The notes below the pieces were generated by a model. The model was given only the letters and a program-made list of their open reading frames with translations, ran no database searches and was not told the DNA's origin. DNA of 5,991 nt from NCBI GenBank assembly GCA_947522735.1, contig CANNTZ010000094.1, positions 1 through 5,991 of the forward strand, in the 5' to 3' direction. The translations under genes and the position numbers were made by a program. How positions within the stretch are numbered: position 1 is the stretch's first letter; each line of letters starts with the position of its first letter. Source of the DNA: an uncultured Oscillospiraceae bacterium. GTDB lineage: Bacteria; Bacillota; Clostridia; Oscillospirales; Ruminococcaceae. This document shows, in pieces, positions 1 through 5,143 of this stretch.

Positions 1-962
1 GCCTGCGTCAGCCAGCCGATACCCTCCTCTAACAGCCCGCTGAGCCAGCCGCCGATAACGTCGAAGGTGAGCCAGAAGATCAGGCCCATGATTGCGATGA
101 ACAACGGTATCGCAAAATATTTGTGCGCAAAAACGGCGTCCAGCTTCTGCGAACGGCGCTGCGCCAGCGTATCCCCGGGCTTGAAAACGCATTCGTGCGC
201 GATGTGCCCGATGAACGAATAGCGCATGTCGGCAAGCGCGGCCTCGCAGTCGGTCCCGAGCGAGTCCTCAAGCTCCCGGCGGATGTGTCCGAGCAGCTCG
301 AGCTCGTTTTCGTTCAGCGCAAGCTCCTCGATGGTGGGCCGGTCGTTTTCTATCATCTTGACGGCGGCGTAGCGTACCGGGTAGCCCGCCTCCGCGGCGT
401 GATCCTCGATGAGATGTGCCGTCGAATGTATCGCGCGGTGGACGGGGCCGGTGCAAAAATCCACCTTCAGCGGCGCTTTTTTGCTTTCGGCTGTCTTGAA
501 CGCGCGGCTGATGAGGGTGGATACGCCCTGATTTTTGCTTGCGGAGATCGGGACGACCGGCACGCCGAGATGATCCTCAAGCCCCGCGACGTCGATGCGC
601 CCGCCGGACTCCTCCACCTCGTCCATCATGTTCAGCGCCACCACCATCGGTATTCCAAGCTCGATGAGCTGTAGCGTCAGATACAGATTGCGCTGGATGT
701 TCGTCGCGTCCACGATGTTTATGATGCCGTCGGGATGGGACTTGATGAGAAAGTCGCGCGTCACTACCTCCTCCGCGGTGTATGGCGAGAGGGAGTAGAT
801 CCCGGGCAGATCGACGACGCTGTTGCCGCTGTGGCGTATACGTCCCTCTTTCTTCTCGACGGTGACGCCCGGAAAGTTGCCGACATGCTGATTGCTGCCG
901 GTGAGCTGGTTGAAAAGTGTGGTCTTGCCGCAGTTCTGGTTGCCTGCAAGCGCAAATATCAT
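1..962 (-). CDS. feoB: FeoB ferrous iron transporter, N-terminal part (truncated by window edge)
   Basis: FeoB is the inner-membrane Fe(II) importer: a cytosolic GTPase-like domain followed by a helical spacer and a multi-pass permease. The 320 complete codons visible show the whole G domain: P-loop GNQNCGKT at residues 7-14, switch I GVT at 32-34, DLPG at 51-54, NMMD at 111-114 and SAS at 140-142. A charged helical spacer follows (about 170-275), and the first hydrophobic segment begins near residue 282 (YFAIPLFIAIMGLIFW). The remaining permease is outside the window to the left. The ATG at 962-960 overlaps the feoA stop codon as ATGA, with a weak Shine-Dalgarno (GAAGGG, plus-strand 971-976) inside feoA, so translation is probably coupled. 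The P-loop and DLPG motifs match the family; identification is secure. No frameshift is seen. Confidence 0.97.
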   Translation of the reverse strand, partial: MIFALAGNQNCGKTTLFNQLTGSNQHVGNFPGVTVEKKEGRIRHSGNSVVDLPGIYSLSPYTAEEVVTRDFLIKSHPDGIINIVDATNIQRNLYLTLQLIELGIPMVVALNMMDEVEESGGRIDVAGLEDHLGVPVVPISASKNQGVSTLISRAFKTAESKKAPLKVDFCTGPVHRAIHSTAHLIEDHAAEAGYPVRYAAVKMIENDRPTIEELALNENELELLGHIRRELEDSLGTDCEAALADMRYSFIGHIAHECVFKPGDTLAQRRSQKLDAVFAHKYFAIPLFIAIMGLIFWLTFDVIGGWLSGLLEEGIGWLTQ

Positions 963-1324
963 CTTTGCCGCCCTTCTTTCTCCCAGTCGTTCCCGGCGCG
1001 GACGCCGCATTTGTTGCAGCTACGGCAGGCGGAGCAGTCGCAGCTTCCGGATTCCTGTCCGCCTTCGACTCCGGCGCAGCCGGAGGCCGGGATGATGCTT
1101 ATCTTGGCGGCGTCCTGCAGGCGCAGCGTCAGCTCGTAGCCACGCAGCGTCAGCTCTATCGGGTCGCCCATCGGCGCAGCTCGCCGCACGCTGACGAGCG
1201 TTCTCGGGGTCAGCCCCATGTCGAGCAGCCTCCGGCGCAACGCGCCCTCTCCGCCCACGGCGGTAATTACCGCGCTCTGTCCGATCGGGAGCTTATCGAG
1301 CGTTTCCGGTTTATCGATCGTCAT
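959..1324 (-). CDS. feoA: FeoA-domain protein with cysteine-rich C-terminal tail
   Basis: FeoA is a small cytosolic SH3-like protein needed for FeoB-dependent Fe(II) uptake. Residues 8-79 have the family pattern: LPIGQSAVI near the start, then LLDMGLTP (33-40), a basic VRRAAPMGDPIEL stretch and RGYELTLR (61-68). FeoA proteins are commonly about 75-85 residues; this one has 121. The extra C-terminal 40 residues hold six cysteines (C83, C95, C97, C100, C103, C106), the last five as CxCxxCxxCxxC, which suggests metal or Fe-S binding but is unproven. The start is fixed by AGGAGGT at 1334-1340, 9 nt upstream of the ATG. It is the first gene of a feoAB operon with a near-consensus promoter at 1422-1450 and overlaps feoB by 4 nt. 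FeoA identity is confident; the tail's function is unknown. Confidence 0.94.
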   Translation of the reverse strand: MTIDKPETLDKLPIGQSAVITAVGGEGALRRRLLDMGLTPRTLVSVRRAAPMGDPIELTLRGYELTLRLQDAAKISIIPASGCAGVEGGQESGSCDCSACRSCNKCGVRAGNDWEKEGRQR

Positions 1325-1360
1325 TTTAACAAGACCTCCTGCGGTAAAGACGATTTGTAT

Positions 1361-1402
1361 AAAAATCCGCGGACGCTATCCTTGACGGCGGCGTCCGTTT
1401 TT
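1361..1402 (-). terminator. Hairpin in the feoAB 5' leader (possible attenuator; also terminator-like on the plus strand)
   Basis: A 7-bp stem pairs CGGACGC (1370-1376) with GCGTCCG (1391-1397) around a 14-nt loop. On the plus strand a run of five T follows directly (1398-1402), as in an intrinsic terminator. On the minus strand, in the predicted feoAB leader, the stem is followed by CGGA and then five T (1361-1365). No plus-strand gene ends just upstream, so the relevant direction may be the feo leader, but the offset T-run makes it a modest terminator there. Function is inferred from shape only. Confidence 0.4.
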
Positions 1403-1421
1403 AATTGCTCCATGTCAATTC

Positions 1422-1450
1422 ATTATAAAACACAGACTATCCGTTGTCAA
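1422..1450 (-). promoter_or_regulatory. Sigma-A type promoter of feoAB
   Basis: Reading the minus strand, TTGACA (1450-1445) is separated by exactly 17 nt from TATAAT (1427-1422). Both hexamers are perfect consensus. Transcription should start near 1415, giving a leader of about 90 nt before the feoA ATG at 1324. Such a strong core promoter usually needs a repressor, but I could not identify a metal-repressor box on it. Confidence 0.85.
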
Positions 1451-1472
1451 CCGAGCACGGCAAAAATATCGG

Positions 1473-1531
1473 CCTGCGGACGAAATTTTTATACTCTCGC
1501 ATTGAAAAATCCGTCTCCGTGTGTCCGCAGG
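1473..1531. repeat. Nested inverted repeat between the divergent promoters
   Basis: CCTGCGGAC (1473-1481) is a perfect 9-nt inverted copy of GTCCGCAGG (1523-1531). Within the spacer, GACG..ATTTTT (1479-1490) is mirrored imperfectly by AAAAATCCGTC (1505-1515). It lies upstream of both start sites and so should not be transcribed from either. It could be a regulator-binding region or a decayed terminator; the sequence does not decide. Confidence 0.45.
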
Positions 1532-1549
1532 TGGCGAACGATATTGATA

Positions 1550-1578
1550 TTGCAAATGCGGATGGGAAATGCTATAAT
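1550..1578 (+). promoter_or_regulatory. Sigma-A type promoter of the L-serine dehydratase gene
   Basis: TTGCAA (1550-1555), a 17-nt spacer and a perfect TATAAT (1573-1578) form a good promoter, placing the start near 1585 and a leader of about 50 nt. A GATATT direct repeat (1540-1551) overlaps the upstream edge of the -35. The gene's ribosome binding site GAGAGGTG is at 1616-1623. Confidence 0.72.
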
Positions 1579-1633
1579 TGAATAGTGAAAACCGGAGACC
1601 CATACTATATTTATAGAGAGGTGCGCCGCGGAT

Positions 1634-2821
1634 ATGCGCTCGATAACGGAAATATACAGGATAGGACGCGGGCCGTCCAGCTCTCACACGATGGGGCCGG
1701 AGCGCGCTGCGCTGCGCTTTATGGAGCTTTTCCCGCAGGCGGACTCCTACCGCGTGACGCTCTACGGCTCGCTTGCGCTGACAGGGAGCGGTCACGGCAC
1801 CGACCGAGTGCTGCGCGAGGCTCTGCCGAACGCCGAGATCGTCCTTGACACAAAGACACAACGGCTCCCGCACCCGAACACGATGGATTTTGCGGCGATA
1901 AAGGACGGACGCATAGTCGGCGAGCGGCGCATACTCAGCGTCGGTGGCGGCGCGATAGAGGTGGCGGGCGAGCCGGATGACGGCGGCGACGTCTATCCTC
2001 ACGAGAGCTTCTCCGAGATAATGAGCTGGTGCCGCGAGCACGACTGCCGCATCTGCGAATACGTGACGTTTTTCGAGGGCGAAAGCGCGTTCCGGCACCT
2101 CGAACGCGTCTGGGCGGCGATGCAGGAGGCGGTGCGCGAGGGACTTTCGCAGCAGGGCGAGCTGCCCGGCGGGCTGCACATCCTGCGCAAGGCAAAATAT
2201 CTGCACGAGCTGCGCTGCCACAATGAAAGCTCCGACTTGCGTGAGGACAGGATGATCTCCTCCTACGCCTACGCCGTCAGCGAGCAGAACGCCTGCGGCG
2301 GCCGCGTCGTCACCGCGCCGACCTGCGGCTCCTGCGGCGTGCTCCCGGCGATACTATATTATATGAAGTACAGCAAGGGCTTTTCCGATGGAGAAATAAT
2401 CTGCGCGCTGGCAACCTCCGGGGTCGTGGGAAACGTCATCAAGCGCAACGCCTCGATAAGCGGCGCGGAGTGCGGCTGCCAGGCGGAGATCGGCAGCGCC
2501 TGCTCTATGGCGGCGGCGGGGCTGGCCGAGCTCTACGAGATGGACATAGACAGGATAGAATACGCCGCCGAGATAGCGATGGAGCACCATCTGGGGCTGA
2601 CCTGCGATCCTGTCAAGGGGCTGGTGCAGATACCCTGCATCGAGCGCAACGCCGTCGCGGCAATGCGCGCCATCAACGCCGTCAGCCTTGCAAACTTTCT
2701 CTCCGGCACACGAAAGATATCCTTCGACGCAGTCGTCACGACGATGTATGAGACCGGACGCGACCTCGCGCTCGGCTATCGCGAGACCTCGACGAAGGGG
2801 CTTGCTAAGCTATACGAATAA
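1634..2821 (+). CDS. sdaA: L-serine dehydratase (L-serine ammonia-lyase), iron-sulfur, single-chain
   Basis: The enzyme deaminates L-serine to pyruvate and ammonia with a [4Fe-4S] cluster rather than PLP. The beta domain (about 2-145) shows GPSSSHTMGP (13-22) and the GSLALTGSGHGTD motif (45-57). The alpha domain (about 150-392) shows LPGGL (177-181), APTCGSCGVLPA (228-239) and GAECGCQAEIGSACSMAAAG (277-296). The three cysteines expected to hold the cluster are C282 (GCQ), C324 (TCDP) and C335 (IPCIERN); their 42- and 11-residue spacing matches the characterised Legionella enzyme as I recall it. At 395 residues it is shorter than E. coli SdaA (about 454), has no ACT domain, and ends in LAKLYE without the C-terminal cysteine seen in type 2 enzymes. 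The start follows GAGAGGTG by 10 nt. It is divergent from feoAB and ends before a strong terminator, so probably monocistronic. Exact subtype uncertain. Confidence 0.95.
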   Translation: MRSITEIYRIGRGPSSSHTMGPERAALRFMELFPQADSYRVTLYGSLALTGSGHGTDRVLREALPNAEIVLDTKTQRLPHPNTMDFAAIKDGRIVGERRILSVGGGAIEVAGEPDDGGDVYPHESFSEIMSWCREHDCRICEYVTFFEGESAFRHLERVWAAMQEAVREGLSQQGELPGGLHILRKAKYLHELRCHNESSDLREDRMISSYAYAVSEQNACGGRVVTAPTCGSCGVLPAILYYMKYSKGFSDGEIICALATSGVVGNVIKRNASISGAECGCQAEIGSACSMAAAGLAELYEMDIDRIEYAAEIAMEHHLGLTCDPVKGLVQIPCIERNAVAAMRAINAVSLANFLSGTRKISFDAVVTTMYETGRDLALGYRETSTKGLAKLYE

Positions 2822-2827
2822 CCAAAC

Positions 2828-2870
2828 AAAGCGGCTGTCCGTCACCCGGTGTGGTGGACAGCCGCTTTTT
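2828..2870 (+). terminator. Strong intrinsic terminator after sdaA, probably bidirectional
   Basis: A perfect 13-bp stem, AAAGCGGCTGTCC (2828-2840) with GGACAGCCGCTTT (2856-2868), is capped by a 15-nt loop and followed by T to 2870. It begins 7 nt after the sdaA stop codon. On the minus strand the same stem is followed by TTTGTTTGG, so it could also end the convergent regulator transcript, whose stop lies at 2889. Confidence 0.92.
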
Positions 2871-2888
2871 CATGGTTGTGAAAGCTTT

Positions 2889-4742
2889 TCATGCGTACCA
2901 GTTGTTGACGTCCTGCAAAAGCTTGCGGTAGCGATCCATATTGGCCCGCGTGACGAGCGGGGCGTGGAGCGAGGTGAAGAACGGATAGCCGTTGCCGCGC
3001 AGAATTGCGTCGAGCGCGCTGACGCTTGCCTGCGCCTCCTCGTAAAGCGGCTGCGCAACAAACGCCTGCACCTCCCCGCTTTCGATAAGGTCGAGCGTTT
3101 CGTCGGTATAGTCCGTGCCTACAATCACCATGTCCTCTCGGCCGAGAGCGCGCTTGGCGGCCGCCCAGCAGGCGCAGGCCGCGCCGCTTGTAGTGTATGC
3201 GCCGAGCAGCTCCGGCGTTTTTTTCATATAATCCATGACAAGCTGCAAATTGTTCTCCATGTGCCCGGCGAAGCGCAGCCGGTCGGCGTTGACGGTCACT
3301 CTCGGGAGACTATCCCTCATGAGGCGTATGAACTCCCGTGTGACGGCGTTTTCCTGCGTGTTGTCCGAGGACTGGGAGACGGCGACGACGCCGCGCCGCC
3401 CGGCCAGCCTTTTCGCCAGAAAGGCGACGACGTCCCGTGCTATCTGCTCCGGCGCCGCGGCGATATTGGCGCGCAGACCGTAGTCCTCTCCGTCCTCGCA
3501 GAGGCTGTGCGGGCAGACGACCGGAATACCTGCCTCCGAGAGCGTCCGGATGACCTCCGGCTGCGGCAGCCACATGACCACGCCGTCGACGCTCTGGTTC
3601 AACAGGTCAAGGCAGATATTGCGATATGTCTCCACATTCGTATCCGAGATGCCGACGACCTCGGCCTGATAGCCCATATTCCGCACCGCGTTGAGAAAGC
3701 CCGCGCGCACGACACGGTAGGTCGGGTGATCCTTGAAAACGAGCGCCAGCGCCAGCCGTTTGGCGGAGGGATCATATTTGGGCGCTACCGTCGTGTTGCC
3801 GTGGATGACCTCGGTGATCGGGATGAGCAGCTCCCGCTGATCTACCGGCGCCGACAAAAGCGTTTTCAGCGCGCCCGCCAGCATATCCGGCCTGAAGCCG
3901 ATGCGTGTGAAGCGGTAGACGGGATGCTCCGGCGGCGTATCGACGCTCATGGCGGCTATCGAGATGTCGCCCGGTATCTTCATGCCCGCCTGCAAAAGCC
4001 GGTCGGCCGCCTGCACGGCAGTTCGGTCGGAGGTGCAGAAAATGGCCGAGATGTTGTTCTTATGCACAATCTCCGGCAGATGCGACCACACGTGCGGGTC
4101 GCTGCGCGCGTCCATGACAATCTGCACCGGGTTGAGCGGCAGGTTCATCTGCAATATCTGCCGCTGGAAGCCGCTGAAAACAATAAGATTCTTATCGGGA
4201 CCGAAATCCTCGTTGATATATACAAAGTTGCGGTGGCCAAGCTGTGTAAGATAGCGCACAAGGCGGTAGGCGGCCTCCGCATAATCCCAGCGGACATTGA
4301 AAAACGGCTTGCGGCTGTAGTTGCCGTCAAGGACGAGTATCTCCGGCGAGACCGTGGCTATCAGATCGAGCTTGCCGCGGTCTATCTCATCAAAGGTGAC
4401 GAGCAGCACGCAGCCGGACAGCCTTGCGGGAAAGTCCTCCATTAGCTGCCGGAGCGTTAAAACGCGAAGCTGCGCGTCCTGCTGCGCGGCGTACTCGAGG
4501 ATTGCCTGCAAAATTTCCGGCGCGGGCGTGCGCGCAGAGGAGCCGAGCACAAGAACGACGGCTCGCTCCGCCGTGTCCGGACAGGCCCTGGCCGGCGGAG
4601 CGTAATTCATCTCTCGCACTATCTTCAAAATATGCGCGCGCGTTTTCTCGGAGATGCCCTTACGGCCATGAATGGCGAAGGAAACGGCAGCGGCGGAGAC
4701 ACCGGCGCGTTTGGCTATATCCTTGTTTGTCACCTTTCCCAT
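2889..4742 (-). CDS. LacI-family transcriptional regulator with two tandem PBP-like ligand-binding domains
   Basis: This is a cytoplasmic DNA-binding regulator. Residues 3-49 are a LacI helix-turn-helix (VTNKDIAKRAGVSAAAVS, then ISEKTRAHIL and a tyrosine at 47). Residues about 60-322 form a normal LacI ligand domain (YLTQLGHRNFVYI, AIFCTSDRTA, GMKIPGDISI, closing with HGNTTVAP). Residues about 327-605 form a second periplasmic-binding fold (ALVFKDHPTYRVVRAGF, SVDGVVMWLPQPEVI, AGIPVV, VIVGTDYTDETLDLIESGEV). Usual LacI proteins have 330-350 residues; this has 617. The hinge after Y47 (APPARACPDTAERA) lacks the usual NxxARxL form. The ATG at 4742 is chosen because the helix-turn-helix begins at once and AAAGGAG (4748-4754) precedes it by 5 nt. 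It is divergent from a sugar-type binding protein, so probably controls that transporter and itself. The ligand cannot be read from sequence. Confidence 0.93.
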   Translation of the reverse strand: MGKVTNKDIAKRAGVSAAAVSFAIHGRKGISEKTRAHILKIVREMNYAPPARACPDTAERAVVLVLGSSARTPAPEILQAILEYAAQQDAQLRVLTLRQLMEDFPARLSGCVLLVTFDEIDRGKLDLIATVSPEILVLDGNYSRKPFFNVRWDYAEAAYRLVRYLTQLGHRNFVYINEDFGPDKNLIVFSGFQRQILQMNLPLNPVQIVMDARSDPHVWSHLPEIVHKNNISAIFCTSDRTAVQAADRLLQAGMKIPGDISIAAMSVDTPPEHPVYRFTRIGFRPDMLAGALKTLLSAPVDQRELLIPITEVIHGNTTVAPKYDPSAKRLALALVFKDHPTYRVVRAGFLNAVRNMGYQAEVVGISDTNVETYRNICLDLLNQSVDGVVMWLPQPEVIRTLSEAGIPVVCPHSLCEDGEDYGLRANIAAAPEQIARDVVAFLAKRLAGRRGVVAVSQSSDNTQENAVTREFIRLMRDSLPRVTVNADRLRFAGHMENNLQLVMDYMKKTPELLGAYTTSGAACACWAAAKRALGREDMVIVGTDYTDETLDLIESGEVQAFVAQPLYEEAQASVSALDAILRGNGYPFFTSLHAPLVTRANMDRYRKLLQDVNNWYA

Positions 4743-4785
4743 AAAAACTCCTTTGGCATTGATAGAAGCGCGTGTCCTTATCTGA

Positions 4786-4814
4786 ATTATACCGGAAGCC
4801 GGGACAAATTTCAA
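4786..4814 (-). promoter_or_regulatory. Promoter of the LacI-type regulator
   Basis: On the minus strand TTGAAA (4814-4809) is followed after 17 nt by a perfect TATAAT (4791-4786). The start would be near 4779, giving a leader of about 37 nt to the ATG at 4742. The operator-like element at 4824-4842 lies just upstream of the -35. Confidence 0.75.
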
Positions 4815-4823
4815 GCGAAAAAA

Positions 4824-4842
4824 TAAAAGTTTTGGTTCAACA
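4824..4842. promoter_or_regulatory. Candidate operator, copy 1 of a 19-nt direct repeat
   Basis: TAAAAGTTTTGGTTCAACA matches the element at 5060-5078 in 17 of 19 positions, in the same orientation. It overlaps a 20-bp imperfect palindrome (4830-4849, arms TTTTGGTT and AACTAAAA, 7 of 8 pairs). A further CTAAAATATTAG (4844-4855) abuts it. Its place just upstream of the regulator promoter suggests autoregulation; binding is inferred. Confidence 0.5.
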
Positions 4843-4873
4843 ACTAAAATATTAGAACACACGCAACGGTTTC

Positions 4874-4899
4874 TTGCGAGCTAAAATTTTAGTGTGCAA
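4874..4899. promoter_or_regulatory. Candidate operator, 26-bp interrupted palindrome
   Basis: TTGC, 3 nt, the perfect 12-bp palindrome CTAAAATTTTAG (4881-4892), 3 nt, GCAA are symmetric about one centre (4886/4887). This is the most symmetric element in the divergent region and shares the CTAAAA/TTTTAG core with the other sites. It is upstream of both promoters, fitting an activator or looping site. Confidence 0.5.
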
Positions 4900-4963
4900 C
4901 GCGTGAAGATGCCTATTAACCCGTAATAATCCACTCAAAAATAATTTTTTCAAGGATTTGCAC

Positions 4964-4980
4964 AAAAATATTTTCTTAAA
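4964..4980 (+). promoter_or_regulatory. UP-element-like AT block upstream of the binding-protein promoter
   Basis: AAAAATATTTTCTTAAA fits the published E. coli UP-element pattern AAAWWTWTTTTNNNAAA at every defined position. It sits about one helical turn further upstream of the -35 (4998) than the canonical place, so contact with the RNA polymerase alpha subunit is plausible rather than certain. Confidence 0.4.
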
Positions 4981-4997
4981 TTTTGTGAAATGTAATA

Positions 4998-5026
4998 TTG
5001 TCAGGAGCAACAAAGTATGTTAGAAT
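4998..5026 (+). promoter_or_regulatory. Promoter of the substrate-binding protein gene
   Basis: TTGTCA (4998-5003), 17 nt, then TAGAAT (5021-5026) with an extended -10 TG at 5018-5019. The start would be near 5033, giving a leader of about 110 nt. The repeat element at 5060-5078 then falls about 27-45 nt downstream of the start, a classic place for a repressor roadblock. Confidence 0.68.
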
Positions 5027-5058
5027 ATATTCAGATTGAATTGAAAGAAATAAATTTG

Positions 5059-5078
5059 CTAAAAGTTTTAGTTGAACA
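5059..5078. promoter_or_regulatory. Candidate operator, copy 2 of the 19-nt direct repeat
   Basis: TAAAAGTTTTAGTTGAACA (5060-5078) repeats the element at 4824-4842 with two differences. With the preceding C it also forms a 13-bp odd palindrome, CTAAAA-G-TTTTAG (5059-5071). It lies just downstream of the predicted start of the binding-protein transcript. The two repeat copies are 236 nt apart, which would permit DNA looping. Confidence 0.52.
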
Positions 5079-5099
5079 TGCTATTTGATGCGGTTGCTT

Positions 5100-5115
5100 G
5101 GCGAAAACGCCTTCA
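5100..5115 (+). promoter_or_regulatory. Leader hairpin overlapping a cre-like sequence
   Basis: GGCG-AAAA-CGCC (5100-5111) is a small perfect hairpin in the binding-protein leader. CGAAAACGCCTTCA (5102-5115) matches 10 of the 12 defined positions of the CcpA catabolite-responsive consensus TGWAANCGNTNWCA. A longer pairing, GTTGAA (5071-5076) with TTCAAC (5112-5117), could enclose it. Carbon catabolite repression of this operon is plausible, but two mismatches leave it weak. Confidence 0.3.
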
Positions 5116-5143
5116 ACATATAAATTTATGGGAGGATTTTACA

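Larger units (their letters stand above)
1325..1633. other. Divergent intergenic region between feoAB and sdaA
   Basis: This 309-nt gap holds two divergent promoters about 100 nt apart (-35 edges at 1450 and 1550), a leader hairpin on the feo side and a nested inverted repeat in the middle. I see no RNA gene and no convincing small coding gene. Open frames crossing it are extensions of antisense shadows. No consensus-quality Fur, DtxR or MntR operator was found by eye. Confidence 0.75.
4743..5143. other. AT-rich divergent control region between the LacI-type regulator and the binding-protein gene
   Basis: The 401-nt gap is conspicuously AT-rich next to its GC-rich flanking genes. It holds two divergent sigma-A promoters, an UP-element-like block, four TAAAA/TTTTA elements and a hairpin in the binding-protein leader. 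No RNA gene or convincing small gene is seen. Confidence 0.75.

Noticed and set aside
959..1090. The FeoA cysteine-rich tail as a frameshift artefact
   Set aside because: The frame stays open to a stop that forms the normal ATGA overlap with feoB, and the regularly spaced cysteines argue for real coding sequence, although the tail is unusual.
1544..1578. TTGATA at 1544-1549 as the -35 of the sdaA promoter
   Set aside because: The spacer to TATAAT would be 23 nt; TTGCAA at 1550-1555 gives the normal 17 nt.
917..1585. A 222-codon plus-strand open frame over feoA and the intergenic region
   Set aside because: It is antisense to feoA and feoB, has no motif, and runs through the feoAB promoter.
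1415..2221. A 268-codon minus-strand open frame opposite sdaA
   Set aside because: It lies antisense to the serine dehydratase and crosses the divergent promoter region; no family pattern or ribosome binding site supports it.
2688..4445. A 585-codon plus-strand open frame opposite the LacI-type gene
   Set aside because: It is antisense to a gene with clear family motifs; the translation has no recognisable domain and low-complexity arginine-rich composition typical of a shadow in GC-rich DNA. It also starts inside sdaA and crosses its terminator.
4743..4862. A 40-residue N-terminal extension of the LacI-type protein (alternative ATG at 4862)
   Set aside because: The helix-turn-helix begins right after the ATG at 4742, which has AAAGGAG upstream; the extension would cover the promoter at 4786-4814.
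5078..5143. An in-frame upstream ATG at 5078 that would add 22 residues to the binding protein
   Set aside because: It has no ribosome binding site and would bury the signal peptide behind charged residues; the ATG at 5144 has a strong site and starts a proper lipoprotein signal.
4743..5143. tRNA, riboswitch or CRISPR array in the AT-rich gap
   Set aside because: No cloverleaf, no conserved riboswitch core and no regularly spaced repeat series was found; the only repeats are the operator-like copies.
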